From Simmondsia chinensis (Eukaryota > Streptophyta > Magnoliopsida > Caryophyllales > Simmondsiaceae), in contig JAGTTD010000008.1 in the NCBI GenBank assembly GCA_018398585.1, forward strand, positions 28,945,208 to 29,009,207: 64,000 nucleotides of DNA. The letters are read 5' to 3'. The position numbers and the translations under genes are program-made. The notes beneath the pieces were generated by a model, which did no database searches, was not told where the DNA came from, and was given only the letters and a program-made list of their open reading frames with translations. This document shows positions 44,571 through 54,300 of this stretch, one piece after another (within the stretch, counting starts at the first letter, position 1; the number at the start of each line of letters is the position of its first letter).

Positions 44571-45050
44571 GATGAAAAATAAAAAAACTATTTTGGTTTG
44601 GTCAAAAACGGGGCGGGTATGGGTACAGTTTTGTACCCACCCCGCCACGCTCCATACCCGCCCCGCCCAACCTCATATCCACCATAGCCACTTCATTTTG
44701 TACATTGTTAACCTTCAAATTAAAAAATACGTGCTTAAATTCAGTAACTTAAATTGTTTATTAATGTTATAAAAAAATATAATTGATTTTTAAAAATAGT
44801 ATTAAATAACTAATATGAGCGGGTGTAGATAACTATTTTTACACACATTAGGGAGGGTACAGGGCGGGTAATGGATATCCACGAGTAATGGGGTGGGTAT
44901 GGGTATGGGTTTATACACGTCAGGGTGGGTATGGGTTTCCAACACATACCCATGGTGGGTAATGGGGTGGGTACGGGTATAGAATTTGGATGGCGGGTAT
45001 GGGTATCGAGGAGGCAACCCCGTACCCGCCCCGTCCCATTTCCATCCCTA
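44571..45050. mobile_element. Right end of the hAT-like element
   Basis: GC-rich GGGGCGGGTATGGGTACAGT and its inverted forms (44602-44680, 44815-45030) flank an AT-rich stretch, ending CCATTTCCATCCCTA at 45050. Repeated GGGTATGGGTA / TACCCGCCCC motifs match the left end (18538-18665). This style of subterminal repeat is frequent in small plant hAT-type elements. Confidence 0.7.
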
Positions 45051-45479
45051 TGCCCACTTAACCGCGGAAATTCAAATTTTGTAATTGTAGTGGAGAATTG
45101 GTAATTACCTTTGCGACGATCCTGTTGCCCAGCCGGAGAAATCGGTTGGTGCTGTATATCGGAGCGGGATTCAGATGATTAGGAAGGACCACCAATCACT
45201 GGTGATGGAGATCGCCTCTGCCTCCTATTCATAGCTGCGATCTAGACTAATAAGCCATTGATCAGATGTTGGACCTCCTCAACCGCACGATTAGTATGGT
45301 CAAACGGTCATCGAGGTCGGGCATTGCTAGCTCTGCCGCCTATTCATAGCTGCGATCTGGATTAATAAGCCATTGATTAGATGTTGGACCTCCGTAATCG
45401 CATGATTAGTGTGGTCCAAACGATCATCAAGGCTGGGCATCGCTACTTCAGCGCAAGGTGGTTTGACATCAGGTCCCAT
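45051..45479 (-). pseudogene. Gypsy 1 gag N-terminal part
   Basis: A minus-strand ATG at 45479 starts MGPDVKPPCAEVAMPSLDDR and continues LDHTNHAITEVQHLINGLL. A stop follows RRQS, and a second, near-identical stretch is encoded by the adjacent 115-bp repeat. Near the hAT junction NLNFRG joins SGRNVNGSL at 18530 to restore the gag reading order. The function would be the capsid precursor; it is inactive. Confidence 0.78.
45214..45445. repeat. 115-bp tandem duplication in gypsy 1 gag
   Basis: CCTATTCATAGCTGCGATCT occurs at 45224 and 45339, with the following ATAAGCCATTGAT, AGATGTTGGACCTCC and GGTCATCGAGG-like blocks repeated. The two units differ at roughly one site in eight or fewer. Confidence 0.8.
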
Positions 45480-45518
45480 CCGCCATGATTAGCCAAGCAA
45501 TTTGCCAAGGGATGAACA

Positions 45519-45532
45519 AATCTGATACCAAA
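45519..45532 (-). other. Gypsy 1 primer-binding site
   Basis: The minus strand reads TTTGGTATCAGATT, a match to the initiator-Met tRNA complement TGGTATCAGA, directly after the LTR end. Confidence 0.85.
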
Positions 45533-45898
45533 TGATGCCAACCACAAAGAGAACCAATTCACAATCATGATCAACCTCAAAAGCACATAAATCACAATCG
45601 ACACAATCAAGAACCCGAAACTTGTAATGTGTTACTGATGTACAAGCAACTTGTATCATGTAATTACAAGTATATGTACGCTAGTGTAAGTATAAGCTAT
45701 TGTATTTGATAATAGAAAAGGGGCAAAAGTAGAGAGGAGGATTGAGGGGGGTAGAGAGATGACACTTCAAAAATCCTAACATACCCTAACAATCTCACTC
45801 TTAACTTATTTATCCTAAGTACTACAGGCCCATATGGATGATGTGGCAGGCAGTTGACTACATTATAGTGACGTCTGCCCAAGAGATAATTTGCAACA
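45533..45898 (-). repeat. Gypsy 1 5' LTR (366 bp)
   Basis: It spans TGATGCCAACCAC to TTTGCAACA on the plus strand and has the same length as the copy at 5859-6224. The flanking TTAGT (45899-45903) pairs with 5854-5858. Confidence 0.88.
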
Positions 45899-46820
45899 TT
45901 AGTACGGAAATTGTTTTTTGTATTGTTGAAATTGTTTGAAAAGGACGAGTTAGGAGCTAGGGTAAAAGATGTGAGAAAAATAATGATAGTAGTTAAAGTT
46001 ATTTTTACTCATGGTTATCTAATAGAGGGACTAATCATAACAAGAATTTATGACATGAATTATTTATGTATGAGATAAATAAATTTACTATGCTAAGCAT
46101 ATAATTCATGAGATTAATTTATACATATTGACTTCAAATTATATATATATATATATGTAGCCCCAGGTCAAGTCAACCAATATTTTATTTATTTAATTTT
46201 TTAGCAATAAGATTGAATTTGTTGCTGATTTTTCTCATACTCGCACGTGTATATATTTTATTTTATTTATATAGCCCCAGGTCAAGTCAACCAATATATG
46301 TATACTGATATATACCAGATGAAATAGGAGTATGAGAAATACCCATTTTAACTCTCCTACGGCAAACTAAAAATTGTTTTAGAAGTTTTCAAATTAAAGT
46401 TTAGAATAGTTTTTTGAAAAATTTCTTTTTAAGAAAGATTGAAAGGAAAAATTTTGTTTTGAAATTTTTTTTATATTAAATATTTTTGAAGTGCGAGGAA
46501 AACTTTGAGATGTTAAGTTATTCTTTTTCCAAATTTAGATCTTTAAGTCGGAATTGAGACTCACTTTTCATGTATGTTTTAATTATGTATACGAAATTCA
46601 ATTTGTTTTCCTTTATTTCATTTGTTGTAAATACCATGCTTTTACATGTTTTATTTGATATTTTCGTTTTTCATGTCATGAACATATTATAATAAGATTT
46701 GAATTTAGTTAAATAGTTTAATTAGATCAAGCCTTTGGACTTAATATTAAGAATTTTAAATTCATTCCCATTGAGCCCACTCTAGCCAATTTAGGAAATA
46801 TTTTTGAAATATTCCCAATA
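45899..46820 (+). repeat. LTR B, right fragment (5' LTR of copia B)
   Basis: It resumes where 5858 stopped and matches 58601-59771 through ATACCAGATG, CTCTCCTACGGCAAA and the final GAAATATTCCCAATA. The TAGCCCCAGGTCAAGTCAAC block is duplicated (46161 and 46273). A decayed primer site, ATTAATATT, follows at 46821; three transitions separate it from ATTGGTATC. Confidence 0.82.
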
Positions 46821-48912
46821 ATTAATATTAAAAAAATACGAGGTTTGATAAAATAGAAGTATATAGAATTATGAAAATATGAAATTGAAAATTTTATTAA
46901 TGGAAAAAGACAATCTTGAATATTGTTAATAAAGGGTTCAATAATAAGATTGAATATTTATTATAGTTTTGAATTGTTTAAAATTTTATATGAGTCATAA
47001 TTCAATCTAAAATTATGTTTCTAAATAAGATCTAACGAGATTATATATTCAAAGAGTTGAAAGATTTATATTATTAAATCTAATGTGATTATATTTTAAA
47101 CGAATGTTTGAAATATTCAATTGTTAAATATTTTATGATAATCCAAAACGTTGTATATCTAATATGATATGATATTTAAATTTATTTTGTTCTAATGAGA
47201 TTAGAATCTTACTATTTATTTATTAAAAAATTCTAACATGCTGACGCATCAGATTATTAATTAAAAATTATTTTTAATAAATAAATAATTAATTACGATG
47301 TAATTCTGATTAAGATTATATGATAATTATTTCAAAAAGTGTTTAGAAAAATCTTTAATTACTTCAATGTTTTAGGCCTTAAGTATTGTTATTCACATAG
47401 TTTGATAACATAACATTTATTGAATTTTATTAACAAGATTAATATTATTTAAATAAGTTAAACGTTAGTTATGATGTGTCAAATGAAGGTATGAAATATT
47501 CAATTGTTAAAAGTTTATGATAATCCAAAACGTCTTATGTCTAATATGATCAGTTATTCGGATTTATTTTAATCAAATGAGATTAGAAATTTACAATATA
47601 TTTATTTATTAAACAATTCTGATGCACTGACATCAGTGATGACGCATCAGATTATTAATTCAGAAATTATTTTTAATTAGTAAATAATTAATTAAGATGA
47701 GATTTTACTTAAGATTATAAGATAATTATTCTTAAAAGTGTTTTAGAAAAAAATTTTATTACTCCAATCTTTTAGGCATTAAGTGTTGTTATTCAAATAG
47801 TTTAATAACATGACATTTATTGAATTTTATTCACATGATTAATATTATTAAAATGAGTAAAATATGAAATATGATGTGATTTAAGCTAGAATGCTATTTA
47901 AATTTAAAACTTTATGAAATATTTTTATTTCATAAAGTCGAAGAATTTTTTAAATAGGTCTAATAAGATTAAAAAATTCAAAAGTTGAATTATTTGGAAA
48001 GAAAAATTCTCATAAAATGCATAATTAGGTTAGATTGCATAGGTTGGATAACTAAAAAAAACTAATATGATTAGAACATTATTTAATTGTTAAATTAAAT
48101 TTAGAATGTGATTCTAATATTGATTATGAGATAGTCAAACTTAAAATAAAGATCCACCATTTAAATTTCAAGTAGGAGCGAGGTTTAGGAGTTGATTCCT
48201 CACAATCTCCATTGCCAGTCTAATAATGTAGTGGATAGGAGCTACTCCCAAAGGAGGGGGTTTATTCGCGGAATACGGGGTTAGACATCTTTATGATTGA
48301 TAGAGATACGAGAAAACATATGTGACCATACTACTGCGGAGTATCTTGTTTGCTTGTACAAATATCTAGAGAGCATTGTGATATTATCTTAGAGGCCGAC
48401 ATAGAACCAGTGAGAATGGTAGCTCATTGCCCCCAACTCCCAGGGAGTAACATGTAGATAGTTAGCTCATCGTTGCACACAAACAGAGAATGGTTAGGTG
48501 GATTTCATATTCCGCTTTATTTCCTAAAATTATCAAAAAGGAAAAAGATTCAAAACATCAAGTGAGAGCGAGCTTCTAAATGAAAGCTAATGGCCTCCAT
48601 TGCCGAACTAGTAGTATAGTAGGTGGGCTCTATTATCCGAGGAAGGCGTTCATTTGCGGAGTACAAGGTTAGTCTACTTAGAGATAGAACGAAGTGCAGG
48701 AAAAATAGGTACGGCCACGTTGACGTGGGAGTATTTCTTGGACTCGTATGGCTGTCGAGGTAGCAGTGTACACTTAACTAGGGTGCTACATTAACCTTCC
48801 CGAGGAGCTCTGTTTTATGACCTTAGACGCTGAGAGAAGTGTGTGTATTAAATATGTCTAGTAAGAGCTTACAAGAAAACATATTTATTGCGAAATGTTT
48901 TCATCCTTCTGA
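46821..48912 (+). other. Copia B non-coding leader with duplicated blocks
   Basis: The first part is AT-rich and contains a tandem duplication of about 390 bp (47100-47480 and 47482-47880), shown by GCATCAGATTATTAATT at 47246 and 47644. From 48170, two copies of a GC-richer block starting CAAGTAGGAGCGAGG (48170) and CAAGTGAGAGCGAGC (48559) correspond to the copia A leader block at 12940. No coding region is seen. Confidence 0.65.
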
Positions 48913-50280
48913 TGTTAGAGCTAGTGTTCTAGAGAACCCAACTTATATCAACATTTTTATCAGTGAATAAAATTTGTTTATTGTTGTCCATATGTTTACA
49001 ATTTTATATACATGTGGTGTAGTTTGTCTTTGAAAGCCTGTACCATGAGATGGACGAAATCCTTAAGTGACATTTGATATATCTGTTTTTAGCGCATAAT
49101 GAGTTTATGCCATGGATGGACTAATAGCATATAAAAATATTATTTAATAAATGATTCATAGTCAGTAATAAGTTTGGGCTGCTTGTCTGCTAAGACTATA
49201 ATATAACATTTAGATAACTTGTTTAGTTATGTAGATGGTCATCCGCAATGTTATGTTTTTATATTACAATAAGATTGTTACATTGAATGGACCATGTGAT
49301 TTGCTCGTCTTTGTGCTAAAATTGGAAGTGAGTAATTCATATATATTTTGTTTGTACAATGACTCTAAATTCAGAAAATAGTCTAGACTTGTGCATGGAA
49401 TGTTAATTGTTTTGATGCGCAAAAAGGATCAGGTTATTATGTCTATCCGGGAACTTACATTCAATGGGTAATTGCATGAAGTGTAGAGGGAGCATATGTT
49501 GCTAGGAATCTACCAAGAATAATGTCCCCTTAGTTGATTTGAAAATATTCGAATTGATTCCAGAGACTTTGGGTAAACCACTCCTTATGTTTGACATTTG
49601 TAATTAATATGGAAGTGTTTTTCTGTATTAGTGAATTATTTAAGAAGGGCGGGTTGGGAACTAAGAAGGAAAAGTGAGAAAGAATAACAATAGTAGTTTG
49701 AGATATTTTTGTTGTGGACATTTAGTAGAGAGGTTAATTGTGAGCAAACTATTAAAAAAAATTAACGAGTAAATATATTGTTTCTGGCGTACAGTAAAAC
49801 TTAGTTAGTGGAATTAAGTTTTACTAAATGGTAATCAATTATTATTATGAGATGGTAATCAGATTTGATCCATTTGAAACTAGGAATAAATTGTCCATGA
49901 GATCCCTATGTAAGCCTCTGAATTTTGCACCTAAAGAAATCAAGAGAATTATAGAGATAAATTATTTATTCAAGAGATGAGCAAATTATTTTGTTAAACC
50001 TAAAAATTAATGAGATTAATTTGTACAATAAAAATTAAAAAAAAAATACAATAAAAATCACACAGGCCAATCAGCATGCGACACGTGTAGCACGCTGATT
50101 GGCACCCCCCCAGGCCAATCAACACAGCAGTTGGTATGAGGCGGATCCACACCTCTTGGCGTGGACCAGTAGGGGGGTGCCACATGGCATCTTACGGCAG
50201 TGCTTGAAGGAGTTGCAGTTTCTGTATTTGGATAATTATTTTGGTTGTTTTGACCTATCAAAAATATAATTTTAGTTTTT
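48913..50280 (+). repeat. LTR C: a further copia LTR, related to LTRs A and B
   Basis: It starts TGTTAGAGCTAGTGTTCTAG, compare TGTTAAAACTGGTATCTTGG (57935) and TGTTAGGAATAGCGTCCCGA (9716), then shares AGTTTGGGCTGCTTGTCTGC, TTAGTTGATTTGAAAATATT and TTTGACATTTGTAATTAATA with them. The 3' end is not clear. After 50040 comes a GC-richer segment with inverted repeats. No partner LTR or target duplication was found; it may be a solo LTR or a truncated insertion. Confidence 0.6.
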
Positions 50281-50614
50281 ATTTTTATTCTTAAATTATA
50301 TGAGTCGGTTTTGACCTCTTAAAAATTAGGGTGTCTGGATAAAAGGTATATTGATAGATAGTTAACTAAGTTTAATTAAAACTATGTTAATGACAGTTTA
50401 CTTTTCTAATACAAGCTAGGTTGTGTCACCTAAAAAAATAATTTCATAAAGACCATATAGTTTATATGCTGCACTTGACCTTAGGTCACATTAATTTAGT
50501 ATGATTCAAAATTGGTTTAGTTTGTCTTATGGGATCATTAAGTACTAAAATGATAACTGGTATGGGAATCATATTCGAATTAATGATGATTGAAAGAGCC
50601 TTTAAGAGTAAAGG
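50281..50614. other. Unassigned stretch before gypsy 2
   Basis: No clear coding or element ends are visible. It ends in AAAGG, the target duplication of gypsy 2, and sequence continuity resumes at 56234. Confidence 0.5.
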
Positions 50615-51127
50615 TGTCATGTGCATGACATGTCCCTGTGCACCAAGACATTTTCATGACACTGCCAAGTCCGTGTCCCGTGCTCGCGCTCCGTGCTCCG
50701 AAGGTCCATGTCCCGTGTCCCATGATCGGCATCCCAGATTGTGTCCCAGCGCCCAGTCCGCGTGCCTGTTCGCTGCGCTTGACATCCACAAGCTGCCAAA
50801 CTGCCAGCACACCATAGTACCGTATGGCGCCAATCCTAGGATTCGCCAGCTCATCATTAGTACAATACTATTTTGATATTATCCTTTATTTTCAGCATTT
50901 TCCTTATATTTTCAGATATTTCTAGATGTTTCTAGATATTTTCTATTTTTGTAATGTTTCTATAAATAGCCAATTGTAATTAGGGTTTTATCATCCAATG
51001 AAATATATATGAAATCTCTTCTTCTCTCATCTCTCGCTTTCTTCTTCTTGACTCTTATCTAGCTCTAATCTCTATTTATCTTCACTGAAGCCCTAAACCG
51101 GTGAGTCCCCACCCTAGGGTTGTGACA
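50615..51127 (+). repeat. Gypsy 2 5' LTR
   Basis: It starts with the palindromic TGTCATGTGCATGACA and ends GGTTGTGACA. A TATAAATAG box at 50961-50969 and CATCCAATGAAATATATATG downstream suggest the promoter and early transcript. The GC-rich middle has CCGTGTCCCGTGCTC-type repeats. Confidence 0.9.
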
Positions 51128-51195
51128 TTTGGTATCCGTGCTATGTTCCGGTCACAGAACTGGCCATTACACACAACACTAGAGCCGCAGCCGCC

Positions 51196-52395
51196 ATGTC
51201 TTCATCAGAGGAGACAAACAAATCACAAGAACGCTTCACCGCCATTACAGAAAGTTTGGAGAGGCTGGATGTTTCTTCTCGAGACATGGCCAGCCATACG
51301 CAAGCAATGCAGTCCACCTTGGAGTCTTTGGCAGAGTTAGTCAACCTCCTACTTTGAAGACATGAGAAAAGATCCGAGGAGGTTCAAGAGGTGGTCCAGG
51401 AGGGAAACCGTAGAGGAGCTAAAGGTTATGGGCTTGACATGAGGATGGGTGGAAATGGAGTGCTGCAACCACCTCCACGCATGCCGGAGCCATAAGGAGA
51501 ACCCAGGTTCCAAACCCATTCCATGGAGGAAGTGGAACACAACCATCAAGGCAATAATCGGTCTTGGGCCCTTCATTACAACTCAAAGCTTGAGTTTTCG
51601 AGGTTTGATGGAACCAACCCACGAGTTTGGGTGAGAAAATATTTGAATTTCTTTCAATGGTATCAAGTGCCCAACAGGAATGGATGAAGATAGCCGCAAG
51701 CTACATGCATGACTAAGGAGATGTTTGGTTCCACGCATTGGAACTACAACACCCACATTTGACTTGGCCATTTTTTGTAGAAGAGCTGTGTAAGTGGTTC
51801 GGTGATAAATCCCTCCAAGATGTGGTGGAAGAGTTTAGCAAGTCAGAGCAAACCGGAACCGTGGAGGAATACCAAAACCGCTTTGCTGAGCTTAAGGGTT
51901 GGACGCTTGTCTATCATCCGTCCTTGATGAGAGATATTTCGTTTCAAGTTTTATTAGTAGGTTGAAACCCGCCATCAGGGCTGCAGTCAAGGCTAGCCAC
52001 CCGTCAAATTTGAGCTCAGCCTTTGACCAAGCTAGGTCGTAAGAGGATGCAATTGTGGAGATCCTGAGAGCCACCATGTACAAGTAAGGTGCCTACAAGG
52101 GAGCTAAACAGGTCACGAGAACCAAAACCAGGTCCGCTTTCAGGTTAGGACCAACCGCCATCTTCCAAAACAATGCCCACTCTCAGGCTACCTTGACCAA
52201 ACCTGAAGCACCCAAGAGCGGGTCCATTGTCTCTAACGGGACCTACCCTGCGAAGCGCAAACTAGGGCAGTGTTATAAGCGTCATAAGACATATTTCCTT
52301 AGTCATGTTTGTAAGAACAAACAACTTCAAAGCAAGGAAGGACAAGAGGAAATGGAGGAAGAACTACTGAACATAGAGGAGGAGCCTCCCTAAGA
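51196..52395 (+). pseudogene. Gypsy 2 gag
   Basis: ATG at 51196 gives MSSSEETNKSQERFTAITES with a coiled-coil-like start. After stops and frame changes come LEFSRFDGTNPRVWVRKYLN, then FFQWYQVP, and, at 51738-51965, DVVEEFSKSEQTGTVEEYQN, then RFAELKG, matching Retrotrans_gag. The zinc knuckle near 52270-52320 (CYKRHKTYFLSHVCKNK) has lost its second Cys. Gag would form the particle; this copy cannot. Confidence 0.85.
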
Positions 52396-53120
52396 GGAAG
52401 GAAACAAAGTTATGGAGATATCCCTGAATGCGCTATTTGGGCACATCATACACAACACCTTGCATTTGAAAGGTTCCATCAAGAAGGGGGTTGTGACTAT
52501 CCTCGTTGACAGTGGGAGCACCAATAACTTCCTAGTTGCGTAGGTGGTTCAGAAGCTCAAGCTGGAAACCGTTCCCACGGCTGCAATGATAGTCACGGTG
52601 GCCAATAAAGAAGGCCTAGTTACCTGCCATTAGTGTTCCTGGATGAAATGAAAGGTGCAGGGGCCAACGTTCACTGATGACCTGAAAGTGTTGGAGCTGC
52701 GAGGTAGTGACATGGTCCTAGGGGTGGATTGGTTACAGCGCTAAGGGCCGGTGACCATTGACTCTACAAATCTGAAGTTCACTAGCGTTAAGGACGGGAA
52801 GGCAGTGCACCTTCAAGGCACTACTAAACAAGCATTTTTGCATTCGATATCAGAGAACGGCCTCAAGAAATTCTTGAAGAAAAAGGTGGGCAGCGTCATG
52901 GGACACTTATTTACGGCTACCGCAGTAGAGGAAGTTGAAGTGCAGCACCATCCAAGCATTGCGCACATATTGCTCAAGTATCAGGATGTCTTTGACAATG
53001 CGAGTGCTCTTCCTCCGGAGCGCGCACAGGACCATGGCATCCCTATCGTGATATAGGCCAAGCCTGTGAATATAAGACCGTACCGGTACCCGCATACATA
53101 GAAAAATGAAATAGAAAGGC
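52396..53120 (+). pseudogene. Gypsy 2 aspartic protease
   Basis: VTILVDSGSTNNFLVA carries the retropepsin active site DSGS at about 52505-52520. GSDMVLGVDWLQR (about 52705-52742) is the conserved GVDWL segment, followed by the spacer frame at 52751-53056 up to PIVI. Stops interrupt the frame at least four times. Confidence 0.83.
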
Positions 53121-54300
53121 AGGTGCGTGAGATGTTGACCTCATCCATGATACAGCCCAGCAGGAGTCCCTTTGCATCACCTGTGCTACTGGTCAGGAAA
53201 AAGGACAGTACCTACCGATTCTATGTGGAATCGAGACAGTTGAATAGCGTCACTATAAAAGACAAGTTTCCAATGCCCATGATAGATGATCTTTTGGAGG
53301 AGCTTCGGGGTGCCAGCATATTCTTAAAAATATACTTGAGGGTCGGATAACATCCGGGTGAGGGAGGAAGACATACACAAGACGACATTTTAGACACATC
53401 AAGGACATTATTAGTTCCGGGTCATGCCCTTCGATTTGATCAACATCCCTGCAACATTTCAATCCTTGATGAATGAGGTATTCACTGATGTTTTGCGCAA
53501 ATTTTTACTAGCTTTCTTCGATGATATACTAGTCTATAGCCCGAGCCTGACTGCACACTCGGAGCACCTGGACAAGGTCCTTGAGACATTGCGTGCGCAC
53601 TGCCTTTATGCCAAGCGTAGTAAGTGCGCCATCGGTAAGGATCGGGTTGAGCACCTGGGGCATGTCATCTCTAGGGAAGGAGTGGCAACGATGCTGGAAA
53701 AATAGAGGCCATGAGGGATTGGCCTAGACCCAAGAACGTGAGGGGCCTTAGGGGATTGCTTAGGCTCACGGGTTACTATAGAAAATTTGTGAAGGGCTAC
53801 GGAACAATGAGCAAGCCTCTAACGAATCTCCTTAAGAAGGGGGAATTCAAGTGGAACGAAGAAGCGCAATGCGCATTCGAGACACTCAAGCTAGCCATTA
53901 TGACCACACTAGTGTTGGCCTTACCGGATTTTAGCAAACAATTTCTACTTGAAACGGATGCCTGCAGGGTAGGCATAGGTGCCGTGTTGACACAAGAGGA
54001 AAAACTGTTAGCATATTTAAGCAAGGCCCTGAGCCTGCACCACCTGGTGCTCTTCGTTCATGAAAAAGAATTGTGGCGGTGCTGATGGTCGTAGAAAAGT
54101 GGAGGCACCACTTGTGGGACAACCGTTTCATTATAAAAACTGGCCATTCAAGCCTGCGCCACCTCCTAGAGCAGCATGTGACAACCCAGCCGCAGCAAAA
54201 GTGCCTTTCTAAGCTCATGGGCCTAACCTACAGTATCTTGTACTGAAAGGGTGCAGAAAACAAAGCCGCAGATGCCTTGTCAAGGTGCATTAAAGACAAC
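53121..54300 (+). pseudogene. Gypsy 2 reverse transcriptase and RNase H
   Basis: SRSPFASPVLLVRKKDSTYR and KDKFPMPMIDDLLEELRGAS open RT; MPFDLINIPATFQSLMNEVF follows a frameshifted stretch. The catalytic FFDD is intact at 53514-53525 (AFFDDILVYS). RDWPRPKNVRGLRGLLRLTG, then YYRKFVKGYG, and the RNase H stretch LETDACRVGIGAVLTQE follow, then a frame change near 54080. Frameshifts break the polyprotein. Confidence 0.9.

Larger units (their letters stand above)
18538..45050. mobile_element. 26.5-kb segment bounded by hAT-like ends, carrying plastid DNA
   Basis: The left end TAGGGATGGCAATGGGGCGG and the right end, read inward as TAGGGATGGAAATGGGACGG, are inverted repeats with one short gap. Flanks CGCCCACT (18530-18537) and TGCCCACT (45051-45058) form an 8-bp target duplication with one C/T change, the hAT length. 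Gypsy 1 gag is interrupted exactly here. No hAT transposase was found inside, so it would be non-autonomous. Between the ends (about 130 bp left, 480 bp right) lies plastid DNA invaded by a MITE and a CACTA element. Confidence 0.7.
5859..45898 (-). mobile_element. Gypsy 1: Ty3/gypsy element split by two large insertions
   Basis: The element has TG...CA ends, two 366-bp LTRs (5859-6224 and 45533-45898) and a TTAGT target duplication. Removing copia A (9716-17943) and the hAT-flanked segment (18538-45050) leaves about 5.29 kb with PBS, gag, zinc knuckle, protease, RT, RNase H, integrase and LTR in order on the minus strand. Gag reading crosses both excision points sensibly. It is inserted in LTR B of a copia element. 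Confidence 0.88.

Noticed and set aside
18538..45050. Two separate small hAT elements instead of one pair of ends
   Set aside because: Each end lacks its own partner nearby, the ends are inverted, and the outer flanks match as an 8-bp duplication. Not fully excluded; it is listed as the refutation of that finding.
50529..50876. 115-codon frame at the gypsy 2 5' LTR
   Set aside because: It spans the insertion junction and the LTR, and a similar frame occurs in the 3' LTR; not a gene.
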